This document shows, in pieces, positions 58,952 through 64,000 of a DNA stretch of 64,000 bases. The notes beneath the pieces are model-generated. The model had not been told where the DNA came from. It worked only from the letters and a program-made list of their open reading frames with translations, and did no database searches. Location of the stretch: positions 62,001 through 126,000 of the forward strand of contig JADKIO010000004.1 of assembly GCA_016721195.1 (NCBI GenBank), read 5' to 3'. The DNA comes from Candidatus Geothrix skivensis. Lineage in GTDB: Bacteria > Acidobacteriota > Holophagae > Holophagales > Holophagaceae. Within the stretch, counting starts at the first letter, position 1; each line of letters opens with the position of its first letter. Both the position numbers and the translations under genes were made by a program.

Positions 58952-59679
58952 GGCGGGCCTTCTTCGTTCATCCGGGCGATCAGCTGCATGAGCCGCTCCC
59001 GGCGGCGCTCGAGGGAGCCATTGAGGATGCCCTGGGGGGCCTCGATGCGGAGGCTGCCCCGGGAGAGGCTGCCGTCGGCCAGGAGGGCGATGCCCCCATG
59101 GCCGATGAAGTGATCCCCGAGCTGTTCCAGGTCGGCCGGGTGGAGGAAGGCCTGCACGGGCAGCTCCCCGTCCCGGCGGCCCCGTGGGAGGGGAAAGGGA
59201 AGCTCCTCCAGGACGCGCTCCATGAGGGTCCGCACGGCCCGGGGGGAGCGCTCGATCTGCTGGACGGCAAGGTGCTCGCCCACGGCCAGGGCCAGGGCCA
59301 CCAGCTCGTTGGTGAGGGCTTCCCGCAGGGTGAGGGAGGCCGATCCCAACTCCACCAGGCTTTCGTCCAGCCGCTGCATGTAGGCCTTGTACTGGCTCTC
59401 GCCGAAGGCCCGGCCCTCCGCCTCCCCGGAGGCAAACCCCTCCTCGTAGGCGAGGCGGGCGATGTCCTGGGCCTGGCGTTCCGCCTCCTGGAGCCGGTCC
59501 ACCAGCCGCTGCTCAATGGGCACCTTGGCCAACGCATTGTCGCCGAGGTCGGAGGCCACCGAGTCGGCCCCCTCCTCATAGGGACCCTGGCCCATCATGG
59601 CGTCCACCGGGAAGTACGGGAAGGCCTCCAGGCGGGTGTCCCGGAGGTCCTCGGAGCGGATGAATCCCTTGCGGCTCAT
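58948..59679 (-). CDS. fliH: Flagellar assembly protein FliH
   Basis: Negative regulator and stator-like stalk of FliI. The 243-residue product has an N-terminal variable part, a coiled coil with a Gly-rich segment (EEGFASGEAEGRAFGESQ, the FliH GxxxG-type pattern, about 100-117), and a C-terminal domain (about 140-235) like the E. coli FliH/V-ATPase E subunit. It overlaps fliI and follows fliG by 12 bases. Low sequence conservation is usual for FliH. Confidence 0.9.
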   Translation of the reverse strand: MSRKGFIRSEDLRDTRLEAFPYFPVDAMMGQGPYEEGADSVASDLGDNALAKVPIEQRLVDRLQEAERQAQDIARLAYEEGFASGEAEGRAFGESQYKAYMQRLDESLVELGSASLTLREALTNELVALALAVGEHLAVQQIERSPRAVRTLMERVLEELPFPLPRGRRDGELPVQAFLHPADLEQLGDHFIGHGGIALLADGSLSRGSLRIEAPQGILNGSLERRRERLMQLIARMNEEGPP

Positions 59680-59691
59680 GGACGATCCAGA

Positions 59692-60696
59692 TCAGGTGAC
59701 ATAGTCCTCGCCCCCGCCGCCGCCGATGCTGATGACGCCTTCCTCTTCCAGCTGGCGGACGATCTCCACCACCTCGTGCTGGGACTTCTCCACGTCCTTC
59801 AGCTTCACGGGGCCCATGAACTCCATCTCTTCCTTCATGAGCTCCACGGCGCGGCTGGACATGTTGCGGAAGAACTGGTTCTGCAGCTCCTCGCTGGTGC
59901 CCTTGAGGGCGATGGTGAGGGTCTTCTTGTCGGCCCGCTTGAGGATCTCGGTGATGCCGTTGTCGTCGATGAGCAGGATGTCGTCGAAGACGAACATGAG
60001 GTCGCGGATGCTGGCGGCCAGCTGAGGGTTCTCGGTCTCGATCTTCTCCAGCACGGCCCGGCCCGTGTTCCGGTCCATGCGGTTGAAGAGCTCGGCCACG
60101 GCGCGGACGCCGCCGTAGGCTTCCGTGGCGAAGGAACCGAGGGCCTCCAGCTTCTGCTCCAGGATGAGGCTGATGCGGCGCACCACCTCGGGGCTGATCT
60201 CCTGGAGACTGGCCATGCGCATGGCCACGTCGCTGCGGAGCACTTCCGGCAGGCTGGAGATCAGTTCTGCCGCCTGGCTCGCGTTCAGGTGAGCCAGGAT
60301 CAGGGCGATGGTCTGGGGGTGCTCGTTCTGGATGAACTTGGAGAGCTGCTGGGGGTTCGCCCGCTCCAGGCTGGTGAAGCCTGCGCTCGATTCGAGGGCC
60401 TTCACGAGGCGGTCGATGATCTTGCGGGCCACCTCGGGCCCCACCGATTTGATGAGCAGCTTCTTGGCGTACTCGATGCCGCCCTGGCTGATGTAGCTGC
60501 GGGCCTGTGTCATGGTGTGGAACTCTTCCATGACTTCTTCGGCCACCTCGGGCTGCACGTGCTTGGTGATGGCAATCTCGCGGCTGATGGTCTGAATCTC
60601 ATCCTCTTCCAGGTACTTGAAGATGTTCGAGGCAGTCTCGTCCCCAAGGGTGACCATGAGCACCGCGGCCTTCTGCATGCCGGTGAGTTTCGCCAT
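59692..60696 (-). CDS. fliG: Flagellar motor switch protein FliG
   Basis: Rotor protein that transmits torque and switches direction. The 334-residue product has the three FliG domains: N-terminal (LTGMQKAAVLMVTLGDETAS), middle with NEHPQTIALILAHL, and C-terminal torque helix region with FVFDDILLIDDNGITEIL and KKTLTIALKGTSEELQNQFFRNM. The charged torque residues (K, D, R) of the last helices are kept in kind. It lies two bases after fliF. Confidence 0.97.
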   Translation of the reverse strand: MAKLTGMQKAAVLMVTLGDETASNIFKYLEEDEIQTISREIAITKHVQPEVAEEVMEEFHTMTQARSYISQGGIEYAKKLLIKSVGPEVARKIIDRLVKALESSAGFTSLERANPQQLSKFIQNEHPQTIALILAHLNASQAAELISSLPEVLRSDVAMRMASLQEISPEVVRRISLILEQKLEALGSFATEAYGGVRAVAELFNRMDRNTGRAVLEKIETENPQLAASIRDLMFVFDDILLIDDNGITEILKRADKKTLTIALKGTSEELQNQFFRNMSSRAVELMKEEMEFMGPVKLKDVEKSQHEVVEIVRQLEEEGVISIGGGGGEDYVT

Positions 60697-60698
60697 GG

Positions 60699-62393
60699 CT
60701 ACCGTCCTTCCTCAAGCAGCCAGGAGCGCACCAGCGAAGCCATGGTTTCCGGGTCTTCGTTGGAGCCGTCCTGGAGCCGCTTCTTGATGAGCTCGCGGCG
60801 GCGGGCCTCAGGGGCGCTGAAGGCAGCGTCGGCATTCAGCTCGGCCTCGATTTCGGCCTCGATTTCGGACATGGACTTCACCTGGACCGGCTTGCGGGTG
60901 ATGCCGCCTCCGCCGCCGGCACCGGCCATGGCGGCCTCGCCGCCTTCGGCACTGGCGACCCGCATGGGCGTCGGCCGGTTGATGGCCGCGGACATGCGCC
61001 GGAGCATGGGCAGGAAGAGCATGAAGAAGACGATGAAGCCCACCACGCCCCAGGCGGCATAGGGCAGGGCCTTCAGCCCGAGATCCACCCAGAACTGCTT
61101 CTTGGCGTCGGCCTCTTCCTTGGGGTTCACCTGCAGGGTGGCGAAGGCCATGTTCTCCACGGTGAGTTCGTCGCCGCGCTTGGGCTGGATGCCCACGGCG
61201 GCGGACACCTGGTCGCGGATCTTCTTCAACTCTTCGGCACTGCGGGCGGTGAACTTCTGCACGGGCTCGCCCTTGGCATCCTTGTCCCAGGCGGACATGT
61301 GATCGACGATGACCGCCAGGGTCACCCGCTTCACGGAGCCCGTGGCCTGCTCGATGGCGCGCACCGTCTTGCTGATCTCGAAGTTGGTGGTGGTTTCCTT
61401 CTTCTCGGAGCTCTCCGTGACATTCGCGGTGGCACCGGCAGTGGCGGGAGCCACGTTGCTGGCGGTGCCGGGAACGCCCGCGCCCGCGTCGCGCTTCTGG
61501 ACCTTCTCATCCTTCTGCTGGACGCTGCGTTCCACCTGGCCCTGGGGATCGAACGTCTCTGAGTTGATCTTCACCTTGTCGAAGTCCAGTTCCACGTGGG
61601 CCGTGGCCCGCACCTTGCCGATGCCCACCACGGGCTCCAGCAGCTCGGTGACCCGGCGGACCATGTGGTCCTCCTCCTCCCGGGCCACCTTCTTCTGGGA
61701 ATCGCTGGCGCCCACCATGGGATCGCGGCCCGTACGGGAGAGGATGCGGCTGAACTGATCGATGACCACCACCTGGTCGGGCTTCAGCCCCTCGACGCTG
61801 GCGGCCACCAGGTTGACGATGGCCTGGGTGTTCTCGTCCGGCAGCATCCGGGAGCCCCGCAGCTTCAGCAGCACGCTGGCCTTGGCATCCTCCTTCTCGG
61901 TGAGGAAGGGGCTGTCGCTGCCGGGGGTGATGTGGACCTGGGCCTCGGCGACCTGCTGCAGGCTCATGATGGTCTTGCTCAGGGTGGCTTCCATGGCCCG
62001 CCGGTGGATCACCTTCTGGGAGAAATCAGTGGTGCCGAGTCCGGCGTTTTCGAGCTTCTCGAAGCCCAGCTTGTCGCCGGACAGCAGGCCGTCCCCGGCG
62101 AACTTCAGGCGCAGGGAGCCCACCTTGCTTTCGGGCACCAGGATGGTGCGCTGGTCGCCGCTGAGCTCATAGGGCACCTGCATCTTGTCCAGCTGGGAGA
62201 CGATGGAGCTGGCCTCCGCGGAAGAGATGTTGGACGCCAGGACGCCCTTGGTCTCCTGGCCGGCCCAGATGCCCAGGCCCCCCAGGGCCAGGAGCACTGT
62301 CAGGGAAATGGCCACCACCATGACACGCTGGGTGCCGCTCATGCCCCGGAAGGCGCTGGTCAGTTGTTCAGCGAGGTTCGTTTCCCCGGCCAT
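60699..62393 (-). CDS. fliF: Flagellar M-ring protein FliF
   Basis: Forms the MS-ring in the inner membrane. The 564-residue product has membrane helices near residues 26-45 and about 430-450, the periplasmic YscJ-like ring-building domains between (SSIVSQLDKMQVPYEL, LEGLKPDQVVVIDQFSR), and a cytosolic tail ending MASLVRSWLLEEGR that binds FliG. The small ring-linker insert has an Ala/Gly-rich stretch (about 300-325). It lies 49 bases after fliE and just before fliG. Confidence 0.97.
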   Translation of the reverse strand: MAGETNLAEQLTSAFRGMSGTQRVMVVAISLTVLLALGGLGIWAGQETKGVLASNISSAEASSIVSQLDKMQVPYELSGDQRTILVPESKVGSLRLKFAGDGLLSGDKLGFEKLENAGLGTTDFSQKVIHRRAMEATLSKTIMSLQQVAEAQVHITPGSDSPFLTEKEDAKASVLLKLRGSRMLPDENTQAIVNLVAASVEGLKPDQVVVIDQFSRILSRTGRDPMVGASDSQKKVAREEEDHMVRRVTELLEPVVGIGKVRATAHVELDFDKVKINSETFDPQGQVERSVQQKDEKVQKRDAGAGVPGTASNVAPATAGATANVTESSEKKETTTNFEISKTVRAIEQATGSVKRVTLAVIVDHMSAWDKDAKGEPVQKFTARSAEELKKIRDQVSAAVGIQPKRGDELTVENMAFATLQVNPKEEADAKKQFWVDLGLKALPYAAWGVVGFIVFFMLFLPMLRRMSAAINRPTPMRVASAEGGEAAMAGAGGGGGITRKPVQVKSMSEIEAEIEAELNADAAFSAPEARRRELIKKRLQDGSNEDPETMASLVRSWLLEEGR

Positions 62394-62442
62394 AGGCGTT
62401 CCTCAGTCAGGGGTGAGGCCGCGCCGGGAAGCTCGGCCTGCG

Positions 62443-62763
62443 CTACATCTGCATGCGCATGACCTCGCGGTAGGCATCGATCAGTTTCGACCGAACGGCC
62501 ATCATCATCTGGAAGCTAAGATCGGCCTTCTGGACAGCCAGCATGGCCGTGTGCATGTCTGCACCCTCCCCTGTCATCAAGTTCCGTGCCTCATCCTGGG
62601 CCTGGGCCGAAGCCTGGTTCACTTCCTGGAGGGCCTGCTTGAGGAGGTCGCCGAAGGCCACCCCCCCCTCGGCACCCTGAGCGCCGCCGCCCTGGCCGGT
62701 TTTCGAGGTTCCGGACGCGGGGCCCAGCGGGGGCAGCGAGGGGATGTTCAGCAGTGGGTCCAT
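62443..62763 (-). CDS. fliE: Flagellar hook-basal body protein FliE
   Basis: Joins the MS-ring to the rod. The 106-residue product has a disordered Gly-rich N-terminus, then FGDLLKQALQEVNQASAQAQDEARNLMTG and the end LSFQMMMAVRSKLIDAYREVMRMQM, the standard FliE helix pattern. It lies between flgC and fliF, as usual. Confidence 0.95.
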   Translation of the reverse strand: MDPLLNIPSLPPLGPASGTSKTGQGGGAQGAEGGVAFGDLLKQALQEVNQASAQAQDEARNLMTGEGADMHTAMLAVQKADLSFQMMMAVRSKLIDAYREVMRMQM

Positions 62764-62838
62764 GGGGTCGGCTCGGGGGAAAGGCTTGTCACACGATCGG
62801 TCGGGGAGGGAGAAGGGGCAAGTCGAAATTCCGACAGG

Positions 62839-63258
62839 CTACTGGACGCGGAGAATGTCCAGGGCGGAACTGGCCATGGCCTTGGCGGCCCTGACCACGG
62901 CGATGTTGGCCTCGTAGGCCCGGCTGGCCTCCGTGAGGTTCACCATTTCCTCGACGGGGTTGATGTTGGGGTAGCTCACCACGCCATCGCTGTTCGCATC
63001 GGGATGGCCGGGCTCGTAGCGGGTCAGGAAGGGCTCCTGGCTGGTCTGGATGGTGGCCACCCGGACGCCGGCATTGGCCAGGGCGCCGGAGAAGCCCAGG
63101 TCCTGGGACTGGAAGACCGCGTCCCGCCGGCGGTAGGGGCCGCCATCCTTGGTCCGGGTGGTCTCGCTGTTGGCGACGTTGGAGGCGATGAGCTGGACCC
63201 GCAGCCGCTGGGCGGCCATGCCGGAACTCGCGATGTCATAGATCTGGGAGATGCTCAT
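62839..63258 (-). CDS. flgC: Flagellar basal-body rod protein FlgC
   Basis: Proximal rod subunit. The 139-residue product has the rod motif IYDIASSGMAAQRLRVQLIASNVANSETT at the N-terminus, the PYRRRDAVFQ segment, YPNINPVEEMVNLTEASRAYEANIAVV and the C-terminal helix. Its start shares the TGATG overlap with flgB, so the two rod genes are translationally coupled. A 75-base gap follows before fliE. Confidence 0.96.
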   Translation of the reverse strand: MSISQIYDIASSGMAAQRLRVQLIASNVANSETTRTKDGGPYRRRDAVFQSQDLGFSGALANAGVRVATIQTSQEPFLTRYEPGHPDANSDGVVSYPNINPVEEMVNLTEASRAYEANIAVVRAAKAMASSALDILRVQ

Positions 63259-63677
63259 CAGTGGGCGCTCGCTTCCTTGATAAGGGCGTAGAGCTTCCGG
63301 AGCTCCACCTGCATGAAGGTGGAGGCGGTCTGGTATTTGCCCTGGGTCCGGGACAGCAGCATGTTCTCCCGGTCCAGGCTTACGTCGTTGCCATCGTTGC
63401 GCTCGGCGTTGGGGCGGAGCGTGTCGGTGCTGGGGGGGAGGCTCAGGCTGCTGCTTCCCTGGAGGTGCATGGGGTGGCTCGCGCTCAGGTTGCTGGGCGA
63501 TATTTGCCTAGAGAAAGCGCTCTTAAGGGCCTCCTCGAAGCTGAAGTCCCGGGTGCGGTAGCCCGGCGTATCCAGGTTGGCCAGGTTCGAGGCGATCAGG
63601 GTCTGGCGCCGGGAGGCCAGCGTCAGGCTTTGATCCATGGCCTGGATCATGTGGTTGCCCTTGGTGATGTCGAACAT
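63258..63677 (-). CDS. flgB: Flagellar basal-body rod protein FlgB
   Basis: Proximal rod subunit and first gene of the flagellar operon. The 139-residue product has the rod motif LTLASRRQTLIASNLANLDTPGYRTRDFSF and the C-terminal helix QVELRKLYALIKEA. I set the start at the ATG at 63677 (MFDITKGNH) with CAGGGTG nearby; the frame could be read up to 63776 but that would run into the sigma-54 promoter. The operon downstream has 11 more genes on the same strand with small gaps or overlaps. Confidence 0.93.
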   Translation of the reverse strand: MFDITKGNHMIQAMDQSLTLASRRQTLIASNLANLDTPGYRTRDFSFEEALKSAFSRQISPSNLSASHPMHLQGSSSLSLPPSTDTLRPNAERNDGNDVSLDRENMLLSRTQGKYQTASTFMQVELRKLYALIKEASAH

Positions 63678-63726
63678 GGTGCACCCTGCAGATTGGGCCG
63701 GGTGGGCCCGGCTGCTGGGGAACTGA

Positions 63727-63742
63727 TGCAGAGCCCGTGCCG
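63727..63742 (-). promoter_or_regulatory. Sigma-54 promoter of the flagellar operon
   Basis: On the minus strand CGGCACG-GGCT-CTGCA, with the invariant GG and GC ten bases apart. Ten of 12 consensus positions of TGGCACG-N4-TTGCA match. It lies about 50 bases before the flgB start. A sigma-54 activator gene is in the same window at 42.6-44.2 kb. Confidence 0.7.
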
Positions 63743-63841
63743 TTCCTCCGGCCGCCGCTTGTCGAACTGTTCGCATTGTTGCTCCCCCTTGCCTTTCGGC
63801 CGGACAGCCTTGCTACACTGGCCGCTCATTCCGAGGGACCC

Positions 63842-64000
63842 ATGAACCTGACCACACGCAAGCACAACGATGTGCTGATCCTCTACCCCGAAGGAAAGAT
63901 CACCCTGGGCGATGGCGACCAGGAACTGGGGGAGGCGGTCCGGACCTCGCTTTCCAACGGCGAGCGGAAGATCGTCATCAACTTCAGCAAGGTGAGCTAC
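63842..64000 (+). CDS. STAS-domain protein (anti-sigma factor antagonist-like), cut by window end
   Basis: The first 53 codons of a protein starting MNLTTRKHNDVLILYPEGKI, with TLGDGDQELGEAVRTSLSNGERKIVINFSKVSY after it. This is the N-terminal strand-helix-strand of a SpoIIAA-like STAS domain, whose regulatory serine would lie just beyond the edge. GAGGGA precedes the ATG. An extended -10 box TGCTACACT lies about 25 bases upstream. It is divergent from flgB. Partner kinase and sigma factor are outside the window or unknown. Confidence 0.8.
   Translation, partial: MNLTTRKHNDVLILYPEGKITLGDGDQELGEAVRTSLSNGERKIVINFSKVSY

Noticed and set aside
1..64000. CRISPR arrays, tRNA genes, insertion sequences or prophage
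   Set aside because: No regularly spaced repeats, no cloverleaf-like sequence in the gaps, no transposase, integrase or phage structural genes were seen.

Overview
The window is a GC-rich bacterial chromosome segment (roughly two thirds G+C) carrying 60 protein-coding genes, two of them cut by the window edges. I see no rRNA, tRNA, CRISPR array, insertion sequence or prophage, and no gap over 300 bases without a gene. A complete-looking flagellar basal-body operon, an MqnD-type (futalosine pathway) menaquinone gene, GTP-type PEP carboxykinase, sigma-54 control and AtuA, YIP1 and TPR proteins together fit an Acidobacteriota genome of the Holophagae type (Geothrix/Holophaga-like). This placement is inference from gene content, not a database result.

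Layout. 1-5.7 kb: sufB (Fe-S assembly, cut), a zinc-ribbon TPR protein and pckG, all leftward, then a small TPR protein. 5.8-11.8 kb: an NAD(P)-binding protein, a PstS-like binding protein next to a hybrid histidine kinase, mqnD and a lipoprotein. 11.9-16.6 kb: a DegS-like protease, a chemoreceptor, Hsp20 and an FG-GAP lipoprotein. 16.7-20.2 kb: AtuA-family protein, PlsB-like acyltransferase and a YIP1-type membrane protein.

20.4-29.1 kb is the most distinctive region. Rightward run two overlapping ArsA/Get3-like ATPases, a PhaR-type regulator preceded by two palindromic operators, a phasin and a patatin-like lipase. Facing them is a compact HMG-CoA reductase - UbiB/ABC1 kinase - WS/DGAT acyltransferase operon. 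No PHA synthase is present, so the set looks like a storage-granule or neutral-lipid locus, possibly with an isoprenoid component, rather than a standard PHA operon. The window also carries ispG (MEP pathway), so the HMG-CoA reductase is probably not needed for basic isoprenoid supply.

29.3-41.8 kb: ornithine aminotransferase, a MOSC protein, a kinase-less membrane receptor, MFS and sulfurtransferase genes, a TlpA-like thioredoxin, several small secreted proteins, purF, a divergent miaA and an enoyl-CoA hydratase. 41.8-50.3 kb: a second YIP1 protein, a sigma-54 activator, a Ser/Thr kinase with TolB-like and TPR parts, a PlsC-like acyltransferase and an unusually long GlmS. 50.3-51.7 kb: yidD and ispG. 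51.8-63.7 kb: a 12-gene leftward flagellar operon (flgB flgC fliE fliF fliG fliH fliI fliJ motE-like fliK flgD flgE) with a good sigma-54 promoter in front of flgB and a strong hairpin after flgE. A STAS-domain gene begins at the right edge.

Three promoters (sufB, pckG, hsp20) share a TTGAC-type -35 box and a 16-base spacer; sufB and pckG even have the same -10 box, which gives a local picture of the housekeeping promoter.
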